Below, piece by piece: positions 8,170-14,161 of a DNA stretch of 14,161 nt. Location of the stretch: positions 1 to 14,161 of the forward strand of contig JAHELA010000026.1 in the NCBI GenBank assembly GCA_024644425.1. Direction: 5' to 3'. Position 1 is the stretch's first letter. The number at the start of each line of letters is the position of its first letter. The DNA is from Nitrosomonadaceae bacterium. GTDB taxonomy: Bacteria; Pseudomonadota; Gammaproteobacteria; Burkholderiales; Nitrosomonadaceae. The notes under the pieces are model-generated. The model was given only the letters and a program-made list of their open reading frames with translations, made no database searches and was not told the origin of the DNA. The translations under genes were made by a program, and so were the position numbers.

Positions 8170-8226
8170 GAACATACAATTTTGATAATTCATCTTTCTG
8201 AGGCACGTACCATACTCAAAATTATT

Positions 8227-8232
8227 TATAAT
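8227..8232 (+). promoter_or_regulatory. Possible -10 box for the pnt operon
   Basis: TATAAT at 8227-8232 lies in the 153-bp gap between the fused oxidoreductase gene and pntAA, about 90 nt upstream of the pntAA ATG. No convincing -35 hexamer stands at 16-18 bp. If real, the pnt transcript would have a leader of about 85 nt containing the hairpin at 8285-8306. Confidence 0.25.
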
Positions 8233-8284
8233 TTAAAATTTTTAATAAGAAAAAAATATTGTTGGTTGTTACAGGTTTAATTCA

Positions 8285-8306
8285 GGGTATTTTATAAAAA
8301 ATACCC
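8285..8306 (+). promoter_or_regulatory. Strong hairpin immediately upstream of the pntAA ribosome-binding site
   Basis: GGGTATTTT (8285-8293) and AAAATACCC (8298-8306) form a perfect 9-bp stem with a 4-nt ATAA loop. It is followed by AAAA and then the GGGAG ribosome-binding site (8311-8315) for the ATG at 8323. No T-run follows on either strand, so it is not a standard terminator. A leader stem affecting mRNA stability, processing or translation is plausible. The structure is certain in the sequence; the function is inferred. Confidence 0.45.
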
Positions 8307-8322
8307 AAAAGGGAGATCGTCA

Positions 8323-9450
8323 ATGTATATAGGTATACCTGTAGAAATCTATGGGGGAGAAACGCGCGTTGCAGCTACGCCAGAGACAATTAAAAAACTT
8401 ACTACTAAGGGATTCCATACTGTTCTAGTGCAGTCAGGAGCTGGAGTAGGGGCAAGTATTTCTGATGAGGCATTCGAAGAAGCTGGCGCATCTATTGTAG
8501 ATAATGCTGCAGAACTTTATAGTCAGTCTCAGATAGTACTCAAGGTACGTGCTCCAGAAGCTTCTGAATTGACAATGATGCGTAAGGATGCAGTTTTGAT
8601 TGGACTATTGTCTCCACATAGAACTGAGATCATTGATGGTATAGCTAAGCATGGTGTAACTGCATTTGCTATGGAGAAGCTTCCCCGAATTTCTCGTGCT
8701 CAAAGTATGGATGTGCTTTCATCGCAGGCAAATATTGCTGGTTATAAGGCAGTGCTAGTAGCAGCAAACGTTTATCAGAAATTTTTTCCTATGCTCATGA
8801 CTGCTGCAGGTACGGTGAAAGCTGCGCGTGTACTAGTGTTAGGGGCAGGAGTAGCAGGTCTACAAGCTATTGCTACAGCAAAGCGTTTAGGGGCAGTAAT
8901 TGAGGCTTTCGACGTGCGCCCTGCTGCAAAAGAACAAGTAGAAAGCCTTGGCGCAAAATTTGTTGAGGTTCCTTTAAATGATGAGGAAAAGGCTCAAGCA
9001 GAAACTGCTGGTGGTTATGCGCGGGAAATGTCTGATGACTACAAGCAGCGCCAAGGCGAGCTTGTGCATCAGCGGGCTATAGCGGCAGATATCATCATAA
9101 CTACTGCATTAATTCCGGGTCGTCCAGCGCCAATTTTGATTAAAGAGGAAACTGTACAGGCCATGAAATATGGGTCAGTAATTGTTGATATGGCGGTAGA
9201 GGCTGGTGGGAACTGTCCTTTATCAGAACTTAATAAAACTGTAGTTAAACATGGCGTAAGTCTCATAGGAATAGCCAATTTACCAGGATTAGTAGCAGCC
9301 GATTCTAGTGCCCTTTATGCACGTAATCTAATGAATTTTCTTAATTTGATGCTCGATGCGGAGAGTGGAGAGTACAAACTTAATCGTGAAGATGAAATTA
9401 TTGAAGGAACCTTAGTTTGTGTTGATGAGAAAACGATTTCAAATGTATAG
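8323..9450 (+). CDS. pntAA: NAD(P) transhydrogenase alpha subunit, NAD(H)-binding part (domain I)
   Basis: The soluble, cytoplasmic NAD(H)-binding component of proton-translocating transhydrogenase, which uses the proton gradient to reduce NADP+ with NADH. The 375-residue protein has the alanine dehydrogenase/PNT N-terminal fold (PVEIYGGETRVAATPE at its start) and a Rossmann NAD site (GAGVAG, 174-179) followed by the acidic EAFDVRP segment. The transhydrogenase RQGELVHQRAIAADIIITTALIPGR region is present, written here only as a landmark: RQGEL near 246 and IPGRPAP near 265. It has no membrane segments; these are in the next two genes, as in split-alpha transhydrogenases such as that of Rhodospirillum rubrum. 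GGGAG sits 7 nt before the ATG. The gap to pntAB is 44 bp. Confidence 0.96.
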   Translation: MYIGIPVEIYGGETRVAATPETIKKLTTKGFHTVLVQSGAGVGASISDEAFEEAGASIVDNAAELYSQSQIVLKVRAPEASELTMMRKDAVLIGLLSPHRTEIIDGIAKHGVTAFAMEKLPRISRAQSMDVLSSQANIAGYKAVLVAANVYQKFFPMLMTAAGTVKAARVLVLGAGVAGLQAIATAKRLGAVIEAFDVRPAAKEQVESLGAKFVEVPLNDEEKAQAETAGGYAREMSDDYKQRQGELVHQRAIAADIIITTALIPGRPAPILIKEETVQAMKYGSVIVDMAVEAGGNCPLSELNKTVVKHGVSLIGIANLPGLVAADSSALYARNLMNFLNLMLDAESGEYKLNREDEIIEGTLVCVDEKTISNV

Positions 9451-9494
9451 AACATAGGTTTTATAAAATTTTATGTATTTAGGAGGAGTTAGTC

Positions 9495-9803
9495 ATGATT
9501 GGAGAAGTTGACCCAACTATTATCAATATAACAGTATTTGTGTTGGCGATATTTGTTGGATATCACGTGGTATGGAATGTGACCCCTGCACTACATACGC
9601 CATTGATGTCAGTAACAAATGCAATTTCTGGCATCATTCTAGTGGGGGCAATGTTGGCTGCAGGACCAGCTGAATCAGATTGGGGTGTTTGGTTGGGGGC
9701 AGTTGCGGTAACGCTAGCTGCAATCAATGTATTTGGTGGGTTCCTTGTTACACAGAGAATGCTGGAAATGTTTAGAAAAAAAGATAAAAAAGGAAGTGAA
9801 TAG
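9495..9803 (+). CDS. pntAB: NAD(P) transhydrogenase alpha subunit, membrane part
   Basis: A 102-residue inner-membrane protein with three predicted helices, at about residues 8-25, 35-57 and 65-85, and a basic cytoplasmic tail (RKKDKKGSE). It supplies the alpha-side part of the proton channel (domain II). The position between pntAA and pntB and the TPLMSVTNAISGIILVGA core identify it. A strong AGGAGG at 9481-9486 stands 8 nt before the ATG, the best ribosome-binding site in the window. The stop codon abuts the ATG of pntB with no gap, implying translational coupling and matched amounts. The 44-bp gap upstream holds an AT-rich self-complementary stretch (9463-9474) of unclear meaning. Confidence 0.95.
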   Translation: MIGEVDPTIINITVFVLAIFVGYHVVWNVTPALHTPLMSVTNAISGIILVGAMLAAGPAESDWGVWLGAVAVTLAAINVFGGFLVTQRMLEMFRKKDKKGSE

Positions 9804-11183
9804 ATGTCTGCGAATTTAGTTGCCCTAGCATATCTTATTGCATCGGTTTTTTTCATTCTGGCGCTGAAAGGCTTAAGTTCTCCCATAACTGCTCGGCGGG
9901 GAAATCTGTTTGGCATGGTAGGAATGGCTATTGCTGTTTTTACTACGCTTACCATCACTAAGAACTGGGTGGTAATACTTGCTTGTATTGCAATTGGTGG
10001 CACCATCGGCGCAATCGTTGCGAGACGCGTTCAAATGACAGCAATGCCAGAGTTAGTAGCATTTATGCATTCTTTGGTAGGGTTAGCTGCAGTTTTTATA
10101 GCAATATCCGCAGTTAATAATCCAGTTTCATTTGGTTTGCCTGAAGTGTTACCGATGGGCAGTAAACTTGAATTGTTTCTTGGTACTTTCATTGGGGCTA
10201 TGACTTGGTCGGGTTCAGTGATTGCATTCTTAAAACTCTCTGGTCGTATGAGTGGTGCACCTATTACCTTTAGTGGACAGCACACCGTTAATCTAATTCT
10301 AGCTCTTGTGATGATTGGTTTTGGTTTGTGGTTTTTCTTTAGTGAAACTACTAATTGGACAGCTTTTGCCTGCATGGTTGCAATCGCTTTTATACTTGGC
10401 TTTCTCATAATTATCCCTATTGGTGGGGCAGACATGCCAGTGGTAATCTCGATGCTAAATTCATATTCTGGGTGGGCAGCAGCAGGGATTGGTTTCTCGC
10501 TTGGAAACCCTATGCTTATTATTGCTGGTTCTCTAGTTGGAAGCTCTGGTGCGATTTTGTCTTACATAATGTGCAAGGCTATGAATCGTCCATTTCTCTC
10601 CGTCATACTTGGCGGTTTTGGTAGCGAAGGTGGCGCAACAGCCATTTCTGATGGAGCACAAAAAAATTATCGTAGTGGCAGTTCGGATGATGCGGCATTC
10701 CTAATTGGTAATGCAGATAGCGTGATTATTGTTCCTGGTTATGGTTTGGCAGTAGCGCGAGCACAACACTCAGTCAAGGAGCTTGCTGAAAAGTTACTTG
10801 AAAATGGTGTTAACGTACGATTTGCGATTCATCCTGTTGCAGGGAGAATGCCAGGTCATATGAATGTATTACTAGCTGAGGCAGAGATACCATATGAGCA
10901 AGTGCTGGAAATGGATGAGATAAACAGTGAATTTTCTAATACTGATGTAGTTTTAGTTCTAGGTGCAAATGACGTAGTAAATCCTGCAGCATATATTACC
11001 GGTAGCCCTATTTACGGTATGCCAATCTTAGATGCTCACAAAGCACGTACTGTGATGGTAGTAAAACGTAGTATGGCCGCTGGGTATGCTGGCCTCGACA
11101 ACGATTTATTTTATATGGATAAGACTATGATGGTTTTTGGTGATGCCAAGAAGGTGGTAGAGGATATGGTGAAGGCTTTGTAG
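9804..11183 (+). CDS. pntB: NAD(P) transhydrogenase beta subunit
   Basis: Forms the rest of the membrane proton channel (domain II) and the NADP(H)-binding domain III. The 459-residue protein begins with eight or so hydrophobic helices between residue 4 and about 260, including the conserved GGADMPVVISMLNSYSGWA stretch before the last helices. Domain III carries the GYGLAVARAQHSV nucleotide loop (from 312), the HPVAGRMPGHMNVLLAEA region and GANDVVNPAA (387-396), all family hallmarks. The ATG follows the pntAB TAG directly, and AAGGAAG at the end of pntAB acts as its ribosome-binding site. It completes the three-gene operon; possible terminators start within 15 bp of the stop. NADPH made here could feed biosynthesis and perhaps the oxidoreductase encoded upstream. 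Confidence 0.97.
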   Translation: MSANLVALAYLIASVFFILALKGLSSPITARRGNLFGMVGMAIAVFTTLTITKNWVVILACIAIGGTIGAIVARRVQMTAMPELVAFMHSLVGLAAVFIAISAVNNPVSFGLPEVLPMGSKLELFLGTFIGAMTWSGSVIAFLKLSGRMSGAPITFSGQHTVNLILALVMIGFGLWFFFSETTNWTAFACMVAIAFILGFLIIIPIGGADMPVVISMLNSYSGWAAAGIGFSLGNPMLIIAGSLVGSSGAILSYIMCKAMNRPFLSVILGGFGSEGGATAISDGAQKNYRSGSSDDAAFLIGNADSVIIVPGYGLAVARAQHSVKELAEKLLENGVNVRFAIHPVAGRMPGHMNVLLAEAEIPYEQVLEMDEINSEFSNTDVVLVLGANDVVNPAAYITGSPIYGMPILDAHKARTVMVVKRSMAAGYAGLDNDLFYMDKTMMVFGDAKKVVEDMVKAL

Positions 11184-11194
11184 TGAAACATAGC

Positions 11195-11214
11195 TATCAT
11201 GTTGATAACTTTTT
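11195..11214 (+). terminator. Candidate terminator directly after pntB
   Basis: TATCA (11195-11199) and TGATA (11203-11207) pair across a 3-nt loop. AG and CT flank the stem with one mismatch, and a run of five T (11210-11214) follows. The stem is short and AT-rich, so efficiency is uncertain. Confidence 0.4.
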
Positions 11215-11257
11215 ATAAAACTAAATCACTATATTTGATATTCAGATTTTGGTTTTT

Positions 11258-11296
11258 ATACTTTTTAATTGTTAGATAAAAAGAAGTATAATTTTT
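11258..11296 (+). terminator. Second candidate terminator between pntB and the minus-strand genes
   Basis: ATACT (11258-11262) pairs with AGTAT (11285-11289) and the inner TTTTA pairs with TAAAA, with a 3-nt bulge on one side. TTTTT follows at 11292-11296. The T-run suits transcripts coming from pntB. It overlaps the stop codon of the convergent small gene, so it may shield the two transcription units from each other. Confidence 0.4.
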
Positions 11297-11501
11297 ATTG
11301 ATGATCGATATCTTCTTTAAGCACATTATTGTTTAATTCTTTACCATAATAGTGTTCTGCCCATTTGCGCTGGCTATAGGACTCACCTAGGCCTCCATCA
11401 TATTCTTGATTTTCATTGGGTATATTTTTCTCATTAAATGTGGTTCGTCTCCAAATTTGATTTCCTACTTTTACAATAATAGACACGAATGTTTTAAGCA
11501 T
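11295..11501 (-). CDS. Small hypothetical protein (68 residues)
   Basis: I do not recognise this protein. It starts with a short, moderately hydrophobic stretch (LKTFVSIIVKVGNQIW), too weak and too charged to call a membrane helix. The remainder is polar and rich in Asn, Glu and Tyr, with an aromatic SQRKWAEHYYGKEL segment. Support for a real gene: the ATG has GAGG about 11 nt upstream, no other gene covers the interval, the composition looks protein-like, and a terminator-like structure lies at its end. Against it: it is short, and I know no family. It is convergent with pntB and on the same strand as the porin gene, about 210 bp beyond that gene's stop, so it could have its own promoter or ride on the porin transcript. 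Confidence 0.5.
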   Translation of the reverse strand: MLKTFVSIIVKVGNQIWRRTTFNEKNIPNENQEYDGGLGESYSQRKWAEHYYGKELNNNVLKEDIDHQ

Positions 11502-11576
11502 AATTAACTTTTCCTCATAAATACAATTTTTATTGTTCGCAGATATTTCTATATATTAATTTGTCTACAACCTTAT

Positions 11577-11623
11577 ACAAATAGGGGGATAGATTCTGTT
11601 AATAAAGTCACAAATCTATTTGT
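11577..11623. repeat. Overlapping inverted repeats between the small gene and the porin gene
   Basis: ACAAATAG (11577-11584) is complementary to CTATTTGT (11616-11623), and ATAGATT (11589-11595) is complementary to AATCTAT (11613-11619). The two pairings share CTAT at 11616-11619 and cannot both form fully. The pair lies in the 208-bp gap downstream of the porin stop and upstream of the small minus-strand gene. It could be a porin 3' UTR structure or part of the small gene's control region. Nothing else supported is seen in this gap. Confidence 0.4.
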
Positions 11624-11709
11624 AATTTGCGTGTATAGAATGCAAGATCGCTATGACGTTCCTTGCTATCAGAGATTTATATGAGGGAGTAGAAGTACAG
11701 TGTTAATTA

Positions 11710-13479
11710 TTAAAAACGGAAGTTATATTGCACGTAGAAGAGATCTGGATTCACTCCTGGTCTCGTTGCTTTCATAAAGGTACCAGCCCACATTTTTGAA
11801 TATCCAACCAAAACATCCTGATGCCGATCAACGTGAACATTAAAACGAAAATCAATTTCATCACCTACATGGCTTCCTGATGCACCAGTTGGATCCCGAA
11901 GAGTAGGTGCCCCCCCGGCATTGTATAAAAAGTCTGTTTTACTTGCTAAGTAGTATCGATGATATTGTGAAATAAAAGTAAGCCAGCGTTGTGGATGGAA
12001 ACTAAACTGAGCGTTAAAGTCATGGATATTTTGTCGTCCTACTCGGTCTAGCCATCCCATGTAATAATTTCCAAAGGGAAAGAGTTGATTAAATGTATTA
12101 CGAGTGCCGCCGACACCTAGATTATCATCTCCAGAAGCATAGTCGTAGCGTAGCCAGAACTGAGGATTCAGTGGTAGTGGGATACGATACCCGCCACCTA
12201 CAGCAACCGCACCAGCAGAAATATCCTGGTTAGAAAAATTACCAAATTGGTACATTCCTTCTAATTCATACAAAAAGCGTTCATAAGTCCCTATGTAGCG
12301 GCTACCTATGGTGTATATTTCGGAATCTCCCAGTACCATACCTTGACCCCTAGAGTTATTTCGGTTATCCAGTAGGGCTAAAAAATAGAAGTCCGCAGCA
12401 TCTCCCTTCTTTTCTGGTTTATAGGTTCCCCATAAACCAACGAAGTCTCGCTTTTTATCCCACTGATCAAATTTTCTCCACTCTGTTATCATCGGTCGGA
12501 CCCAAAATGCATCCAAATTAAATTTTGGTGTGTGCCAGAAAGTTTTGACGCCTTGGAATGTTCGTCTTGTATTGACCCAGTCTAGAGAAGAGATAAGACG
12601 TTGGGAGCCATAGGTCAGTTCTTGTCTGCCAACACGAACATATGCCTTACCTCCCTTAGCTTCAAACATTTTAACATCCGCAAATATATTGAGCATGTCA
12701 GTCTGATTTCTATCAATACCAAGCGGCACTAGCTCATTGCCCCAATGACGCGCATCTAGGAATTCACCAAAAAACCGAATCTTATCTTGGTACCATAAGT
12801 CCATGTGAAATCTCAAACGCGTCAAATGAAAAGAATTATCTCTACCTGCAGCATTGAGTCGACTATCGGTTTCATTCACATACCGATACCAGAACTGTCC
12901 TCCAAAAGATAACAGGACATCATCTCCTAAATGGATTCTTTTTAGGGGATCAAAGAGGTCTTTTTCATGATCTGGGTTTTCAAGGTAACTGAAATCAATG
13001 TCAAATGCTGGGGTGGTTTGTAGGGCAAACGGCGCATATGGCTGAATGGGCTTGGTTTTTCTTTCTGTTTGGGTCACAAAATCCCAAAAAGACCAATGCT
13101 TAGGATATTCAGCGGCATCGGGACCTGGTGGTACAACAAACACACCAGGGCGAGGAGCTTTAGTCACTGGAGGAAGCTTTGTCCAATCAAATTTGGTTTT
13201 ACTTTCGGGTATAGCTTCTACATCTGATTTTGAAACATTAGTTACTGCAGAACTTACATCATCTAGCAAAGTATTTGTTTTTCCAGCTATTTTAATTACT
13301 GAGACAGTAGAATTATCTGTAGTTGGAGTATCTGCAAAAATTGGAAATGCCAGTCCAAGGATCACGGTTCCCATTAGAGATTTTAACCGCCATCCGACTA
13401 TATTAGATATTGCATGTATTCTTATTGGAATAATGGTAGTTGCCAAAAGAGAAGAAGCTGGATGTTTGTGCCGGTTCAT
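11710..13479 (-). CDS. Alginate-export-family outer-membrane porin
   Basis: A 589-residue outer-membrane beta-barrel protein. The N-terminus has a long two-part export signal: a basic start, a hydrophobic run at 8-29, basic RLK (31-33), then a core at 35-48 with likely cleavage after PIFA (A49). Residues 50 to about 175 are a Pro- and Thr-rich periplasmic stretch. The barrel follows, with alternating aromatic strands, the VGRQELTYGSQRLISS block typical of alginate-export proteins, and a terminal Phe (NFRF) as in BAM substrates. AlgE of Pseudomonas exports alginate, but no alginate synthesis genes are nearby, so transport of another polymer, acid or ion is equally possible. AGGA 9 nt upstream supports the ATG at 13477-13479 over M36. 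A good promoter precedes it. Confidence 0.85.
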   Translation of the reverse strand: MNRHKHPASSLLATTIIPIRIHAISNIVGWRLKSLMGTVILGLAFPIFADTPTTDNSTVSVIKIAGKTNTLLDDVSSAVTNVSKSDVEAIPESKTKFDWTKLPPVTKAPRPGVFVVPPGPDAAEYPKHWSFWDFVTQTERKTKPIQPYAPFALQTTPAFDIDFSYLENPDHEKDLFDPLKRIHLGDDVLLSFGGQFWYRYVNETDSRLNAAGRDNSFHLTRLRFHMDLWYQDKIRFFGEFLDARHWGNELVPLGIDRNQTDMLNIFADVKMFEAKGGKAYVRVGRQELTYGSQRLISSLDWVNTRRTFQGVKTFWHTPKFNLDAFWVRPMITEWRKFDQWDKKRDFVGLWGTYKPEKKGDAADFYFLALLDNRNNSRGQGMVLGDSEIYTIGSRYIGTYERFLYELEGMYQFGNFSNQDISAGAVAVGGGYRIPLPLNPQFWLRYDYASGDDNLGVGGTRNTFNQLFPFGNYYMGWLDRVGRQNIHDFNAQFSFHPQRWLTFISQYHRYYLASKTDFLYNAGGAPTLRDPTGASGSHVGDEIDFRFNVHVDRHQDVLVGYSKMWAGTFMKATRPGVNPDLFYVQYNFRF

Positions 13480-13519
13480 AGATAAAATTCCTGTATTTCA
13501 ATCAATAAATTAGTTAATT

Positions 13520-13547
13520 ATTGTAAGAAAAGATTTTTAAATGCCAA
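13520..13547 (-). promoter_or_regulatory. Sigma70-type promoter of the porin gene
   Basis: On the minus strand TTGGCA (13542-13547) is a five-of-six -35 box, and TACAAT (13520-13525) a five-of-six -10 box, 16 bp apart. Transcription should start near 13513, giving a leader of about 34 nt that contains the AGGA ribosome-binding site of the porin gene. This is the best promoter in the window. Confidence 0.6.
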
Positions 13548-13558
13548 AATCCATGCAT

Positions 13559-13576
13559 GAGGCAAAGCATTGCCTT
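13559..13576. promoter_or_regulatory. Inverted repeat upstream of the porin -35 box, possible regulator site
   Basis: AGGCAA (13560-13565) and TTGCCT (13570-13575) are exact complements around AGCA, flanked on both sides by ATGCAT at 13553 and 13583. The centre lies about 54 bp upstream of the predicted porin start, a position used by activators. It could also fold into a hairpin with a TTTTCT tail on the plus strand, but no plus-strand gene ends here, so a protein-binding site is favoured. Confidence 0.35.
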
Positions 13577-13598
13577 TTCTCTATGCATCTATTTTCAT

Positions 13599-13619
13599 AC
13601 AGTGATTAATTACAGTGAT
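13599..13619. repeat. Short direct repeat ACAGTGAT, two copies
   Basis: ACAGTGAT occurs at 13599-13606 and 13612-13619, start to start 13 bp, with TAATT between. It lies upstream of the porin promoter and may be a tandem regulator site or chance. Confidence 0.3.
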
Positions 13620-13878
13620 GTTACGAAACTCGTGCCAGTGTACAAATTTAAATTAATCATTCCATTTTGCCATAGGTATGGTTGTGCATCAACTTTAAAT
13701 GTATCTAAAAGGTTATTGACTTCACAACGCAAGTTCTACTCAAAACTATTATTTAGGTTGTGGTTAATTGTGATTATTCTAAAGATTTAATGGTCACTTT
13801 TCTCTAGATAGGTTGCCTGAAATCCACCTGCCTTATATTGATCTTTATCAATTTCTTAACTAATTCATGTTATTCAAC

Positions 13879-14160
13879 TTAGTTTTTCATCTCGTTTTGC
13901 TGGGTAATAAGAGCGTCACTTACAGCAATAAAGTTATTAAATTCATATTGCATTTTAGCTTGTAGCTGTGAGTACCTACTATTAAAAGCTTTTTGCGCGC
14001 TTTTTATTTGGCGTGCTTTATATAGAAGCTGATCTTGAGTTCGATCATTATATGGATATGCAACAACATCCTTAGCTGTCTGGGTAAATTCATGGATTCT
14101 TTGGTCAAATTGACTGAATAGCTCGGCAACGCTATTAGCAGCGTCTATAAAACGACGTTG
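13879..14160 (-). CDS. C-terminal part of an unidentified helical protein, cut by window edge
   Basis: A reading frame open to the right edge ends in TAA at 13879-13881 and gives 93 residues; there is no start codon of its own at the edge, so the gene begins beyond the window. The visible part is polar and almost certainly alpha-helical, rich in Gln, Ala and Asn with heptad-like spacing (for example AANSVAELFSQFDQRIHEF and the ARQIKSAQKAF region), with one break at VVAYPYNDRT. No cysteine and no membrane helix are present. It is not recognisable as a known family; a periplasmic or cell-envelope helical protein is possible but unproven. Codon use and the lack of stops over 93 codons support a real gene. 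It lies on the same strand as the porin, about 330 bp upstream of its promoter. Confidence 0.65.
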   Translation of the reverse strand, partial: QRRFIDAANSVAELFSQFDQRIHEFTQTAKDVVAYPYNDRTQDQLLYKARQIKSAQKAFNSRYSQLQAKMQYEFNNFIAVSDALITQQNEMKN

Positions 14161-14161
14161 A

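Larger units (their letters stand above)
13480..13878. other. 399-bp gene-free control region between the two rightmost minus-strand genes
   Basis: No credible gene is seen on either strand. It holds the porin promoter (13520-13547), an inverted repeat just upstream of it (13559-13576), two copies of ACAGTGAT 13 bp apart (13599 and 13612) and a small ATTGAT/ATCAAT inverted repeat (13837-13852) beyond the end of the rightmost gene. Bases 13620-13830 show nothing I can assign. Confidence 0.5.

Noticed and set aside
9563..10006. 147-codon minus-strand frame opposite pntAB and pntB
   Set aside because: It is the antisense shadow of two certain membrane-protein genes; its Ala/Thr/Pro-rich translation is what antisense frames of such genes give.
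11710..13479. Naming the porin algE
   Set aside because: Only the family fold is supported; no alginate synthesis genes are nearby and the substrate is unknown.
13046..13513. 155-codon plus-strand frame over the porin N-terminus
   Set aside because: It lies antisense to the well-supported porin gene, has no ribosome-binding site and runs over the porin promoter leader.
13559..13580. Plus-strand terminator from the GGCAA/TTGCC hairpin with TTTTCT tail
   Set aside because: No plus-strand transcription unit ends there; its position beside a strong minus-strand promoter suits a regulator site better.
13557..13790. 77-codon plus-strand frame in the right-hand gap
   Set aside because: No ribosome-binding site, biased hydrophobic/basic composition typical of noncoding AT-rich DNA, and its first bases are the inverted repeat upstream of the porin promoter.

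Overview
The window reads as a chromosomal segment of an AT-rich proteobacterium (about 40% GC, estimated by eye). The gene set is an assimilatory sulfate-reduction cluster with a separate cysD/cysN pair, an APS-type CysH, a three-gene pntAA/pntAB/pntB transhydrogenase and an alginate-export-type outer-membrane porin. This fits a Gram-negative beta- or gammaproteobacterium. A low-GC chemolithoautotroph of the ammonia-oxidiser kind (Nitrosomonas, Nitrosococcus or Nitrosacidococcus) is my guess from gene content and composition, not something proven here. There are no tRNA or rRNA genes, CRISPR arrays or insertion sequences.

Layout, left half. Bases 3-4511 hold a same-strand cluster: the 3' part of a siroheme sulfite reductase gene (cut by the left edge), cysH (APS reductase), cysD and cysN (ATP sulfurylase small and GTPase subunits). 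Together they convert sulfate to APS, then sulfite, then sulfide. After a 106-bp gap with weak hairpins and a TATAAT box comes one very long gene (4618-8169). It fuses a GltD/NfnB-like FeS-flavoprotein half to a PyrK/NfnA-like FAD/NAD(P)/[2Fe-2S] half, behind about 250 residues I cannot assign. A 153-bp gap containing a 9-bp perfect stem leads into pntAA-pntAB-pntB (8323-11183), the proton-pumping NAD(P) transhydrogenase.

Layout, right half. Two candidate terminators follow pntB. On the minus strand lie a small hypothetical gene (11295-11501) and an alginate-export-family porin gene (11710-13479). The porin has a clear sigma70-type promoter and an adjacent inverted repeat. The 3' end of an unidentified helical-protein gene (13879-14160, minus strand), which lacks an ATG inside the window, closes the segment.

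How the genes fit together. Sulfite reduction takes six electrons, and no CysJ flavoprotein is visible. A large multi-cofactor pyridine-nucleotide oxidoreductase sits directly between the sulfite-reductase cluster and the transhydrogenase. A redox supply chain from PntAB through NADPH and the fusion protein to ferredoxin or sulfite reductase is therefore an attractive but unproven reading, and the most interesting hypothesis in the window.
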